DNA of 64,000 bases from Viola odorata (GCA_963691705.1 OY829546.1:33140040-33204039); one strand, 5' to 3'. Counted from the first letter of the stretch, positions 1-10,256 are shown. The notes: generated by a model from the letters alone, not told the origin. Program-made: numbers and translations.

Positions 1-1422
1 CAAAAGACCCACCCGCGGCAAACAACACATCCGAGTTAAAACCCATACCAGCGGAAGAGGAATGAAGCGGAGAAGACTCACCAAAGGTTGGAAAGTCACC
101 ACCAAGGTTAGCATCTTGGGAGGACTTAGGAAATACGCCATCTCTTGCGGGGGCGTTAGGAAAGGGATTAACGCCAGAAGAGGACGGGCTGCTCTGAAAA
201 TCATACCGAGCCTTCTTCTGACGGTCTGCGAGAAAGCCCGAAATGGACATGTTCTCGGCGGAAGGTGAACGAGAGGAAGCAGTGCCAACTCCCTAAAAAA
301 GAAACGAAGCACAATAAGAGGACAACAAAGGAATAGAAGAAAATGATAGTAGCAGTAACGACTAACGGTACCTGAATGGACGTAGAAACCAGGGAACTCC
401 CGAAGGAATGGTGTCGGCGACGGTGACTCCCGAGTAGGTAGTACCCTGAGGGAGAACGGGATGCCCACCGCTTGCTCTCCTACTTCTCTTTTTCTCGCAA
501 CACATACTCGCGAAGATGATGCCCGAGTAGTGTCAAGGGTAGCAGTAGTGGCAGCGGTAGCAACGGCGGCAGAGGCAGCGACGACTTCCTCTCTCTTCTT
601 CTGCTCTCTTCTCTTTTTCCTCCTAATGTACTCAGTCTCCCAACCAAGCGGAGGCACTGCATAGTTGCCAAAAAATGTCAGTCTTAGTACTTCCCAGAAG
701 AATAAAGAAAGGGGGATAAATACTCACCCATTTTGCACTCTTCAACATTCACCCCGTTAGCCACTTTACGAGTATCGACACTAAAGTCCAGTTGGAGAAG
801 TGTCTGTAGGCAACCGTCCTCCGAAGAAGAAAGCGGTTTCCTACTACCCCAAGCCACATTTTTGACTTTATGATTAAACCCGGTCCTCCACAAGGGTTTA
901 GGCAGATCAGCGATAAAAAATCCCTCTTTCCAGCCAGCAATGGAAGACTCGATGTTCATGAGTTTCCAGGTGAAGGGCTTTAAGGAATCATCATCATAAC
1001 GGGGCGCTATCGATATAACCCCTCTACGAGAACTGAAAAATATTTTGAAGTAATGCTAGGGAAGGGCATTCAATTTCCTTAAACCGGCATAACGCCAGGA
1101 AAGCATAAACAACAAAAATTACGTTAGGGCTCAGTTAGGCCGGATTCAAGTCACAATCAATCAAAAATTGTCTCACTAAGGGGTCAAGAGGAAGCCGAAA
1201 CCCATAACCAAATAATTTGGTGTACAACATCCTACTATTATCAGGCATTTCGCTATTAAGGCGAAGCGACTCAGAAGCAACTCGAACTGAGTAGCCATCT
1301 AGAAATTGAGCATTAAACATAGCCAACCCATGATGAACCATGGGCAAAGTATACAGAGAAGTGGGCGTGTTTTCAATCTTTTCTTCCCCAACAGACTTTT
1401 TAGAGCGATGAGTTCTCGCCAT
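1..1422 (-). pseudogene. Antisense plant-mobile-type gene, copy B (PF04195-like), left-truncated
   Basis: The start is the ATG at 1422 (MARTHRSKK, a basic N-terminus). The conserved block 'LFGYGFRLPLDPLVRQFL' matches the 'Transposase_28 / putative gypsy-type transposon' family (PF04195), and the second block at 684-959 (GWKEGFFIADLPKPLWRTGF) is homologous to copy A (GFFVLELPSRLWRLGF). Exon 1 appears to end at 728 (ATGG before GTGAGT), with an acceptor at 657, giving a 71-bp intron. The next exon opens with a very basic stretch (RRKKRREQKKR, possibly nuclear). A further donor and acceptor are plausible near 374 and 293. Damage: TAA at 1135 where copy A has CAA, and a frameshift near 1040. PF04195 is named for its occurrence in gypsy-type elements; no catalytic residues are visible and the function is unknown. 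The gene runs off the left edge. Confidence 0.6.
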
Positions 1423-1586
1423 AATTCACAAAAGAGGAGGAAGTAAGGAGAAAGAAATGAGTGTACCTTCGATAAAGAAACACCAGGAAATCTGGAACAG
1501 AGAAGAAGGAGCAATGCGAATCATTTTTAGAAGGAAACAATGTGTGGGAAAGGTGATAAAAAAGAAAAGAGGAGGCGGCGAGAACA

Positions 1587-1597
1587 TTATATATAAA
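1587..1597 (-). promoter_or_regulatory. TATA-like box upstream of antisense copy B
   Basis: On the minus strand this reads TTATATATAAT, about 165 nt before the copy B ATG at 1422. Its place in an otherwise non-coding 600-bp spacer (1423-2036) suggests the antisense gene has its own promoter. Nothing else was recognised in that spacer. Confidence 0.35.
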
Positions 1598-2036
1598 CCT
1601 AGAAGGGTCAAAAGACGCGACCTGTGAACAAACGACACATGGCATAAGGACGTGTCGAAAAGAAGTGACACGTGCGAAGAATCGTAACCTTTCAAAGCGA
1701 CGAGACGCTTCAGTCCTTGTTGCTCCCTAGGAGGTGCTTGCCTCAAACACTTCATCAAAAGAAAGACACGTGTCCCTCCTCATCATGACTCTTTCAAATC
1801 GCATTTATTAGGGGATTTGTAGCATTTAATGCTCTAAAAAGAAGCACCAGCTCTGACATGCAATCTCAGGAAATGTTGAGTTAGCGAAAAGGCACCAGTA
1901 AGGTGTGACCAGCGTTAGCACACCAAGACCCAAGAGTCAAGAAAAGAAGCAACAACAGTTTACAGTGTTTGCGTTATTACAAGACAACTTTATGATGGTT
2001 TATTGAAAAATAAAGGAGATAAATGAAAAATAAAAG

Positions 2037-4068
2037 TTAAGAGTCCTTCGTGGCAGCAGAATCATCCGGCAGAGGAGATCCTTGAGCGCCATCGCCCATA
2101 TCTTCCCCCCTAACGAAGACGGGCTATCTTTATCATCATCAACCTTGTTCATTATGGCAGACACATAGTCGGCAATCCTAACAGGATCAAAGGAACCACT
2201 TTCGTAATAAGCTGCAAATCCAGAAGTAAAGGCCCCCAGGACCTTCTTCTTCTACCGTTCCATCCTTAACGGGACTCTGGCGAACTCCTCGTCTTGAGCC
2301 GACATCTCTTCGCGAAAGAGAAGGTTCTTCTTTCTTTCTGTCGCTAATTCTGACTTTAGAACCTCAACTTTCGCTTTCCCTTTCGATCGTTCGCGGTTCA
2401 ACTCCTTTTGCGAATCATCATGAAGACGTGTTAACAGCTTCACCTGGTCTAACGCCCGATCGAGCTGCACTTTTGAGCGCACATTGCGCGAGAAAAATCC
2501 CGCGATTCATTATCATAAGCTTCGACGACATAATCCAGATAACGCAAGGCATCCAGAGAATCATTCATAACGCGCGCGTAGCGAGCCCTCTGAGGAAGCT
2601 GTAGAAATTTCTCTTTTTCTCTAGAAGAGCTCATCATTTTCCCTACTAAGGTTGGCGTCAAGTCATCTCTCGAGAAAAGGTTTGACACCCCAGCAGCACG
2701 AAGACCATCAAATGCAAGGCCCGTCAGATCCAGGCGATAGCACGGAACACCTTTAGGGCCCTCAAGAGAAAGATTGACCATTGGAGCCGGAGGAGAATCC
2801 TTACCACTTACTTCAGAAATAGAGGTAAAAAACAACCGATGAGGAACCTTGGGCGGCAGTTCAGAAATTGGATTTGTAAAAGAAGTTGTTACCGCCACAT
2901 CTGGAATACAGTGAGAAATGGGAGAATCAGGGGCGTTAACCGGTAGAGTAGAATCTGTCCGTAACGAAACTTTATCGGCGAAAGAAATAGCGATAGATGG
3001 CGCTTTAGCAACTGTTACTGATTGAGAGGCACTTGCCGAAGAGACATTAGGCATCACGGTAGACACCATACTAGCAGCTTTACAAGAAACATCGGTAGCT
3101 TGCCCACCTACATCTACTCTGAGTTTCTTCCGCTGAGCTGAGGAGGCATGAATGAGGTCCGACTTGATATCCATATCCTCGTTGTCGGTGCCGGTGTCGG
3201 TGTCTGTGTCCGTACTAGTGTCGGTTGCCCTAGTCTCAGGCGACTTAAGTTTATCCCCCTACGACGATTCGGCAGCTAGTTGTCAATAAAACGAGAAGCT
3301 CGGGCAAATATACCACGCCCGCCTTTGGCAACTGTCTTAAATCTTCCCCTCTTAGGAGGAACATTTTGACGACTAGAGCCCCCAGCAGGGGGAGAAGCTG
3401 GTAGCGTGCGGAGCGACACCACGTTTAAAGGAGCGGTAGCCCCTCTAGACGATTGACCGTCAACATCTCCTGTCAAGAGAGCACGTTAGCACAATAAACA
3501 GATCAAGAAGAAAATAAGAAAAAGATGAACTTACCCATAACGCACTCTTTTAGAAGCCAGTATGAAGCAAACTCTCGGATACGGTAAGAAGTATCACTAT
3601 CTAACAGGAGGTTAGCTTGATCCAACTCGCCTCTGGTTAGCACCACCGGGTTTACCAAGATGGGACCGATAAGTTCTCGGTTAAAGCCCAAGCGCCACAA
3701 ACGGGAAGGCAGTTCAAGAACGAAGAAGCCACTCTTCCAGTCAGCCATAACCTCCTCAAAGCCCCGAAACCTTTGCCAGAACGACTGCACAAACGCATCA
3801 TTCCACCTCAGGGTGATGTTGATTAAACAATTACGGCAGGTCATGCTAAAGAATTTCCAAATTAAATTTACAGAAGGAGCAAAAATACCCTTCAATTTGT
3901 AAGCGCGAAGAAAGGCATAAATTCCGCACCATGAAGATGGGGTTATTTGTGTAGGATTGAGGCTATGCTCTCGCAGCAGCTTTCCTACTGAAGTATGAAG
4001 TGGGACCCGAAAACCATAAAGAAACTTTTTAAAATAAACCATTCTATAATTTCCCCACAGAGGATCAT
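2037..4068 (-). pseudogene. Antisense plant-mobile-type gene, copy A, downstream part
   Basis: Reading leftwards from the RT-1 insertion: the PF04195-like block 'YGFRVPLHTSVGKLL' (near 4000), then GFFVLELPSRLWRLGF (near 3710), exon 1 end at 3535 (ATGG before GTAAGT), a 65-bp intron (3470-3534) and exon 2 in frame. A frameshift or stop near 3265 precedes an acidic T-D repeat and a basic patch (QRKKLR), a 240-residue region, and a heptad-rich predicted coiled coil (2252-2482). A TAG near 2253 (probably TGG) precedes the final segment, which ends at the TAA at 2037-2039. The intron position is identical to copy B. The 5' end lies beyond RT-1 at 10083-10222. Family membership is from recognisable blocks; the function is unknown. 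Confidence 0.62.
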
Positions 4069-4858
4069 TGATACGAGCACGGATGCTCTAGGAACACGAG
4101 TTCATGAGTTGGCCGCGCACACCATGAACATTGCCGCGCCAACCCTAGCAAACCATGACAACCTCTGGCTAACCCATCTAGCCCGCATCCTCCTTGAAGA
4201 AAAGCCTCGGCCTTGGCCAAACAACGAGGTGCGCTCAAGGCCAAGCAAGGAGCGGGAAGCCCAAGAGCAGCACACGCAAGGCCTTGCCTCCAAGCCTTGC
4301 GTTCACCAAGAGGCCGGTCACAAAGCCCACCTTCCAAGCCCAGCAGCCCACCCCTTTGTCCAAGGGTAATTTAGGTGTTTTAATGTAATAAGTTTCAGCT
4401 ATAAATAGTAGGGTATAACCTCTTTTATGGCTGGTCTTTGTTTTGAGTGAATCTTTCTAAGGCCAATTAGTTTAAGTTAATTTAGGGTTTATTTTAGGTC
4501 TAGTCTAGGGTTCCTAAAACCAGTAGCTACTCTCTTCTTGTTCATCAAGCCGGGTTGCTCACTCTAGTTAGTGAGAGGGTCAGATTTTGTCAAGAGATCC
4601 TTGTAAGTTTCATAGAAGGGTTGCTTTGCCTTGTTGCAAAGAGGGTCTTCTCTATTTGCAAGTTATATACATGTACTCCTTCAATACATCTCTACTCATC
4701 ACTCCATTATTCCTCTGCACTGAAATCTCCATTAAAACACCTACAAATACCTCCATCCGAACATCCAAGCAAGCTGCCAACCTCTCATAAGGGAACTAGA
4801 TCCGGCTCCTTCATCAAATTCGGTCTCCTTCTCCCAAAATAGAAGCTGAACCTTATTA
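4069..4858 (+). repeat. RT-1 left LTR
   Basis: It starts TGATACGAGC and ends TA where the right copy ends CA. The TATA box CTATAAATAG is at 4399-4408. It lacks the 9 bp present in the right LTR near 9391. Confidence 0.93.
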
Positions 4859-4860
4859 AG

Positions 4861-4872
4861 TGGTAGCAGAGC
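4861..4872 (+). promoter_or_regulatory. RT-1 primer binding site (initiator tRNA-Met type)
   Basis: TGGTAGCAGAGC lies two bases after the LTR. It resembles the plant TGGTATCAGAGC site for initiator tRNA-Met, with one difference (G for T). RT-5 and RT-6 have TGGTAGCGGAGC. Confidence 0.85.
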
Positions 4873-6282
4873 GCCAATCGTTCTCTAGGTTGGTCGAAAT
4901 TTTTTCTCCCTTGCTGATTTTTCATTGCCGTTCCTCTATATTAAAAAACACCATTTCCTTGCCATTTCCATGGTTCAAACACACTCTCCTTCAATATCTA
5001 CGGTGGAAACATTGTTTCCTACCATCGGCTGCCATACTTTTTCAATCCAAGCAATTTCGGGTTTTAGGTCAGAAATTTTGTTTCTAGTGATTTGATCTTG
5101 CAAAAATACTTTGGCTGAATTGTTTAGTGTTTTTAGTTCTATTTATGACCTAAATCTTCATCTTCTTCATATTATTTGCTGCTGAATATCTTGGAGCATC
5201 CTAAGGTGGCCATGAGAGCCATGTGGACTTAATTTGTTTGGTAGCTAAGTGGTCCAAAATTGCTACTCTCTTCACAGCCGGCCACATCACTCTATTTTCA
5301 GCCAAGTATTTGAAAATTGCTCCACACTCCACTTGTTCACAGCCGGCCCTAGGGTAGCTAACTTAGCTCTCTATTTTGCTTGTCATACAATCTGATTTGC
5401 CTAAACTCCTTGTCACACATTTTGGTGCACTTTAGTGAAAATTGTGGTGCATGTTAGTGACAAGTTTCGGTGCACATTAGACAAAATACTGATGCATTTT
5501 AGCAAAATGTTGGTGCATTTTTAGTGCAAATTAGTGGCTGATTTTAGCGAAAAAATTCAGGTGCACGTTAGCAAAAATATTTTCGGCATTTAGTGAAAAG
5601 TAATTTTTATTTTTATACTACTTGTCATTCACTTCTAAACATTAAAATCCTTGTCATACACTCCTTGAGCTCTCTTGCACTTACAAAAAAGAAGAAGAAG
5701 AAGAAGAAGCAAAAACAGAAAGTAAAAGAAGGGAAAAAGAGTAAATTGAATCCCTCAAATCAAAAAGAAAAAAAGAGAGATTACAAGTAAGTCAAAGCAA
5801 AAGACTAGTGTATGTTGGCATTAGAAGTGTGGTAGTACATCAAGGTGCATTTTTGACAATTTTTGCATTGACTTAAACATTAGAGCAAGCTACTGATTTT
5901 AAACTCCATCTCTTCCCTTCCATTTTCATACTCTTTTTGAGCTAGCTTTTATTTGTGTCCTTGGTTTTTCTTTCTTGATTCTACATCACATTTCTACTCC
6001 AAGCCTTCCTAGTGTTCAAATCAAGCTATTTCGTCTTGAACATTAGCTAGGTTTTCCTCACCTTTCCTTCCAACCCTTGTTGTCTTTGCTGTCCGCGTGC
6101 TTTCTTTTGATTTAGAGTCATTGTTAGCTTAAGCGTTGGCCTTAGTAAAGATAAGAGTGTGTGTGAGAATTGTGAGAATATTAGAGTGTAGTGTGATACA
6201 CGAGGGAAACACGTAAGGGAGGGACTAACCAATTTTTATTATATATCAATTGTGTTTGTTTCCTTTTGCAGGTACTTGTTCT
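4873..6282 (+). other. RT-1 untranslated leader
   Basis: No coding region is recognised. 5420-5590 holds about eight imperfect repeats of a short unit around 'ggtgcattttag'. 5685-5790 is purine-rich. A pyrimidine-rich stretch ending in GCAG lies just before the gag ATG (6270) and resembles a 3' splice site; RT-5 and RT-6 have similar sites in the same place. Confidence 0.6.
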
Positions 6283-8412
6283 ATGTCTCACCTAGACGCA
6301 CCTTTGGGTGACTTACCTTCGGGTGATGGTTCGGAGGACTCCTCCACTCTCAATCCAGCAATGGCTTCATTTTCGGTCGAAATGGCTGAAATGAAATCGC
6401 AAATGAAGGACCTCATGGCTACCATGGCCAACTTGGCAACGAAAGTGCCAGCACCACCACTCCCACTCCCACCCCCTCCACAAATCATCCCACACTACAC
6501 ACCTCCATTTTTCCAACCAGCCGCATATTACCCACCTCTAAATTATCCACCAGCCACAAATATCCAACCAGCCACTCATTTCCAACAAACCACACGCCCA
6601 AATGACCCCTCGAGCATGGATTATTATGCAATGCCTCAAGCACATAATCACATGGATAGCACTAGAGCCGCTAGCCACCATAGTCAAGAAGACGAGGTTC
6701 TAGGCAACCTTTCACACCATAGCGCACCACCCACACTTGAGCACAACCGTAGCCAATTTTTGGTGGACAGCCATGGCGTGGTCTTTCACCGAGACCCTAG
6801 CCAACCTCACTCACAAGCTGTACAACCCACTTTTCCCCTATATGACACAAGACAACCTCCTACACATAACCCCCAACCCGTAGCACCACAATACACACCT
6901 AGACAGCCACAACCCCCCACCCAAAATCAAATAGCAAATCACCTAGCCGTCCCTCTACACCGAGCCAATGCTTACGTCCCACCACATTATGACATACCTA
7001 GACCTCCACATCCTCCTCACTATGAGCACGCCAACAATGCCCGTCGGTTTGATCATGATGAGTTATATGAGCAGCGTGGTAATCAGAACAATGAGGAGAG
7101 AGTGGATACCAACCTCTCGAGTATCAAGGTGTCCATTCCTACTTTCGAAGGTAAGGATGATCTAGATGCTTTCCATGAGTGGGAAAACAAGGTGACTAGG
7201 CTGTTTGCATGTTACAATTATTCTGAGACAAAGAAAGTGAAGTTAGCTATTGTCGAGTTCACGGGTTTAGCCATACAATGGTGGGATCGCCTTTGTGAGA
7301 CACAAAGAGTCGAAGGCAGACCGCCTATTGTGACTTGGGAAGAATTAAGAGTTGCGATGAGGCGTCGGTTTGTGCCTACACACTACATCCGTAAATTGCA
7401 CCAGCGCCTCCAGCATTTGTATCAAGGCCCCCGTAGCGTGAGTGATTACTATCACGAGATGCTGACTTGTTTGATGAGGGTCCACACGAATGAAAGTGCG
7501 GAAGCCACTATGGCACGATTTATGGCCGGCTTACACAAGGACATCTCATATCAGCTTGACTTCCACCATTATGACAACTTGGAAGACATGTTTCAATTAG
7601 CCCTAAAGATTGAGAAACAAGTAAGTGCTAAACCGAGACCTCCTTTCAATGCATCTTCTACCCCGTCTTGGAAAACAGCAACTCCTCCACCCAAAAATAC
7701 CCTAGAAACTAAACAGCCAGCCTTTGCCTCTAAACCAAACACTACCCCAAACACCAACCCCAATGCTAGGACTCCACATAGGAGTATTGAGTGCTTCAAA
7801 TGTGGAGGGAAAGGCCATATGAGGGCTGAATGCCCTAACAGTAGGATCATGCTCTTACGAGATAGTGGAGAGGTAGTTAGTGATGATGAAGAGGCCGAAT
7901 TGACACCAAAAATAGCCACCGCATGCGCTACTGATTCAAATGAAGATGTGGGGGATTACACGTGTGTGGAAGTCCCTCAATGCTTAGTAGTTAGGCGCAG
8001 CTTCACCATGAGGGCTAGAATAGATGACAAGGCACTTGATCAAAGAGTCAATCTATTTCTCACCCGTAGTAGGGCTAATGACATGGTGATCTCAATTCTG
8101 GTTGACAATGGGAGTTGCACCGATGTAGCTAGTGCGCTGCTAGTCCATTCCTTGGGTTTAGAAACCACGAAACATCCTAAACCCTATGTGCTCAATTGGT
8201 TTAATGACGGCAGCTCCGTTAAGGCAACTAAGCAAGTGATCATTCACTTCGCAATTGGTGAGTATGTGGATCAGCGAACTTGTGATGTGGCAGCAATGCA
8301 TTTTGGTCATTTGCTTCTAGGAAGACTATGGCAATTTGACAAGAGGGCTGTCCACGATGGTTTCCACAACACATACAAATTCCAGCACTTGGGCCGAAAG
8401 TTTCTTCTTTAG
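6283..8412 (+). CDS. gag-pro: RT-1 Gag-protease polyprotein (709 aa)
   Basis: Residues 1-280 are rich in Pro, His and Gln. The retrotransposon Gag core runs from about residue 283 (FEGKDDLDAFHEWENK) to about 450 and includes the conserved AIQWWDR and RRRFVP blocks. A CCHC zinc knuckle (CFKCGGKGHMRAEC) is at about residues 504-517. The aspartic protease core (ILVDNGSCTDVAS) is at about 605-618, with the downstream LLLGRLWQFD block. Gag would assemble the particle and bind RNA; the protease would mature it. The first ATG is 6283; the open frame also extends 33 bases upstream without ATG. The frame is fully open, unlike RT-5 and RT-6. It ends in TAG at 8410-8412 where relatives read on, so the stop may be a mutation or a read-through point. 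Confidence 0.88.
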   Translation: MSHLDAPLGDLPSGDGSEDSSTLNPAMASFSVEMAEMKSQMKDLMATMANLATKVPAPPLPLPPPPQIIPHYTPPFFQPAAYYPPLNYPPATNIQPATHFQQTTRPNDPSSMDYYAMPQAHNHMDSTRAASHHSQEDEVLGNLSHHSAPPTLEHNRSQFLVDSHGVVFHRDPSQPHSQAVQPTFPLYDTRQPPTHNPQPVAPQYTPRQPQPPTQNQIANHLAVPLHRANAYVPPHYDIPRPPHPPHYEHANNARRFDHDELYEQRGNQNNEERVDTNLSSIKVSIPTFEGKDDLDAFHEWENKVTRLFACYNYSETKKVKLAIVEFTGLAIQWWDRLCETQRVEGRPPIVTWEELRVAMRRRFVPTHYIRKLHQRLQHLYQGPRSVSDYYHEMLTCLMRVHTNESAEATMARFMAGLHKDISYQLDFHHYDNLEDMFQLALKIEKQVSAKPRPPFNASSTPSWKTATPPPKNTLETKQPAFASKPNTTPNTNPNARTPHRSIECFKCGGKGHMRAECPNSRIMLLRDSGEVVSDDEEAELTPKIATACATDSNEDVGDYTCVEVPQCLVVRRSFTMRARIDDKALDQRVNLFLTRSRANDMVISILVDNGSCTDVASALLVHSLGLETTKHPKPYVLNWFNDGSSVKATKQVIIHFAIGEYVDQRTCDVAAMHFGHLLLGRLWQFDKRAVHDGFHNTYKFQHLGRKFLL

Positions 8413-9588
8413 CCCTTGCCCCATTCGAAAGTAGCTAAAGACCAAATCAAACTCTCCAAGGCATGTGCCACCTTGGCGCTTCATTCCACACTTAAATTTC
8501 AGAATGAGAGGAGTGGAGTGAAGAAAGTAAGTGGAGAGATTGAGGAAAACAGCGTACATGAAAATAGTGAGCTTGTACCGAGTGAAAACACATGTTTTGA
8601 AAACAGCACGCACGTTAGTGAGCTTGAGAGTGAAAACAGTGAGCGAATGGCACCCAAAAAAGTGAGCTTATGTGCCGTAAGGAGTGTGGAGAGGTTAGCA
8701 GATCCTTACTTGGATTTCACTAACACTAACCCATATCCTTCTAGTGTTACATCTGATTTTGTGCTAGCTTTGGCGGATGACCCTACGGAAGTGTTGATCA
8801 AGTCCTTGCCATACGTACCTTCACTAAGGTTTACACCTTCTACCCCTTTCTCTTGTAACCCTCTTTACCTAACGCATGCCTTGGATAAAATGTTACATGT
8901 TCGTTTTATTTGTGCTACATCCTATCATGACCCCTTTTCACATAGGGAGCCATCACATTCGCACATACCTTCATCGTATGGCTCAATTCATGCTCTAAAT
9001 CCCTCTCGCATCGAATGTCCTTTGGCTGGATTCTTTGTCATTACGCATGAGTATGGGTTTCCAATGATTACCCCCATAGACTCGTACACTTGTTCCTTGT
9101 TTCTATGCACTTGTGTAGGTAACAGGTACACCGCATCTTCAGTGGTTAAAATCCATCGCGCACCAACGACCCAAATGCTGTTTTGGATTTGCAATTGGCT
9201 GCCCAATATTCGTCTTGCAGCGTTCGTGATGTGCTCACCTCCAGATTCGAGGACGAATCTCCTCGAAGGGGGAGGAGATGATACGAGCACGGATGCTCTA
9301 GGAACATGGGTTCATGAGTTGGCTGCGCACACCATGAACATTGCCGCGCCAACCCTAGCAAACCGTGACAACCTCTGGCTAACCCGCGCCACCCATCTAG
9401 CCCGCGTCCTCCTTGAAGAAAGGCCTCGGCCTTGGCCAAACAACGAGGTGCGCTCAAGGCCAAGCAAGGAGCGGGAAGCCCAAGAGCAGCACACGCAAGG
9501 CCTTGCCTCCAAGCCTTGCGTTCACCAAGAGGCCGGTCACAAAGCCCACCTTCCAAGCCCAGCAGCCCACCCCTTTGTCCAAGGGTAA
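8413..9588 (+). CDS. RT-1 downstream ORF: linker, unknown segment and LTR-encoded tail
   Basis: This 390-codon frame continues in phase with gag-pro after one TAG. Residues 1-80 resemble the protease-RT linker of RT-5 (PLPxSxVxxDQxKLxKAC) and are rich in Glu, Asn and Ser. About residues 90-270 (8690-9230) match nothing I recognise and replace RT, RNase H and integrase. The last internal residues (SRTNLLEGGGDD) are the gypsy polyprotein tail also seen in RT-5 and RT-6, and the frame crosses the purine tract and reads about 100 codons into the LTR. Whether it is translated (read-through, or an internal ATG at 8503) cannot be told. The replaced segment could be captured host DNA or other filler. 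Confidence 0.55.
   Translation, partial: PLPHSKVAKDQIKLSKACATLALHSTLKFQNERSGVKKVSGEIEENSVHENSELVPSENTCFENSTHVSELESENSERMAPKKVSLCAVRSVERLADPYLDFTNTNPYPSSVTSDFVLALADDPTEVLIKSLPYVPSLRFTPSTPFSCNPLYLTHALDKMLHVRFICATSYHDPFSHREPSHSHIPSSYGSIHALNPSRIECPLAGFFVITHEYGFPMITPIDSYTCSLFLCTCVGNRYTASSVVKIHRAPTTQMLFWICNWLPNIRLAAFVMCSPPDSRTNLLEGGGDDTSTDALGTWVHELAAHTMNIAAPTLANRDNLWLTRATHLARVLLEERPRPWPNNEVRSRPSKEREAQEQHTQGLASKPCVHQEAGHKAHLPSPAAHPFVQG
9265..9278 (+). promoter_or_regulatory. RT-1 polypurine tract
   Basis: GAAGGGGGAGGAGA directly abuts the right LTR and would serve as the plus-strand primer. It is also coding in the tail ORF. Confidence 0.88.
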
Positions 9589-10077
9589 TTTAGGTGTTTT
9601 AATGTAATAAGTTTCAGCTATAAATAGTAGGGTATAGCCTCTTTTATGGCTGGTCTTTGTTTTGAGTGAATCTTTCTAAGGCCAATTAGTTTAAGTTAAT
9701 TTAGGGTTTATTTTAGGTCTAGTCTAGGGTTCCTAAAACCAGAAGCTACTCTCTTCTTGTTCATCAAGCCGGGTTGCTCACTCTAGTTAGTGAGAGGGTC
9801 AGATTTTGTCAAGAGATCCTTGTAAGTTTCATAGAAGGGTTGCTTTGCCTTGTTGCAAAGAGGGTCTTCTCTATTTGCAAGTTATATACATGTACTCCTT
9901 CAATACATCTCTACTCATCACTCCATTATTCCGCTGCACTGAAATCTCCATTAAAACACCTACAAATACCTCCATCCGAACATCCAAGCAAGCTGCCAAC
10001 CTCTCATAAGGGAACTAGATCCGGCTCCTTCATCAAATTTGGTCTCCTTCTCCCAAAACAGAAGCCGAACCTTATCA
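9279..10077 (+). repeat. RT-1 right LTR
   Basis: 799 bp, TG...CA, with the TATA box CTATAAATAG at 9618-9627. It is followed at once by the TSD ATCAT. Confidence 0.93.
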
Positions 10078-10082
10078 ATCAT

Positions 10083-10222
10083 GAAGACGCATGTCACCAT
10101 CCGGGATGAAAGGAGTATAACCAGGGGGAAAAGTGATACCATTACCCTGTAACTCAACATTCAGAATAGCCTCACATGAAAAAAATACTGGGTGTTTGTT
10201 CGATTTCTGGATCTACAGACAT
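10083..10222 (-). pseudogene. Antisense gene copy A, 5' end beyond RT-1
   Basis: The probable start ATG is at 10222-10220 (MSVDPEIEQ). The reading shifts by one base in a T7 run (10177-10183), then continues as an open frame that meets the RT-1 TSD. Removing RT-1 and one TSD restores continuity with the exon at 4063, leading directly into the YGFRVPLH block. This shows that RT-1 disrupted the gene. The frameshift may be older or later than the insertion. Confidence 0.6.
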
Positions 10223-10246
10223 TTGGAATACTCGAGTGGCTCTAGT

Positions 10247-10256
10247 CCTATATATA
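10247..10256 (-). promoter_or_regulatory. TATA-like box upstream of antisense copy A
   Basis: TATATATAGG on the minus strand, about 25 nt before the proposed ATG. The spacing is tight, so the call is tentative. 10257-10839 holds no recognisable gene. Confidence 0.3.

Larger units (their letters stand above)
4069..10077 (+). mobile_element. RT-1: non-autonomous gypsy-type LTR retrotransposon encoding gag-protease only
   Basis: Two LTRs (790 and 799 bp) flank a 4.4-kb interior. The element is bounded by the 5-bp TSD ATCAT (4064-4068 and 10078-10082), which lies inside antisense gene A. By eye the LTRs differ at about 13 bases, mostly transitions, plus one 9-bp indel, so the insertion is young. 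The primer site follows the left LTR and a purine tract precedes the right one. The interior codes Gag and protease in one open frame but has no reverse transcriptase, RNase H or integrase. In their place is about 700 bp of unrecognised sequence before the usual polyprotein tail. Mobility would need enzymes in trans. Confidence 0.93.

Noticed and set aside
684..4042. Active transposase, from the family name Transposase_28
   Set aside because: No catalytic residues are visible and the context is an LTR element; the name is historical.
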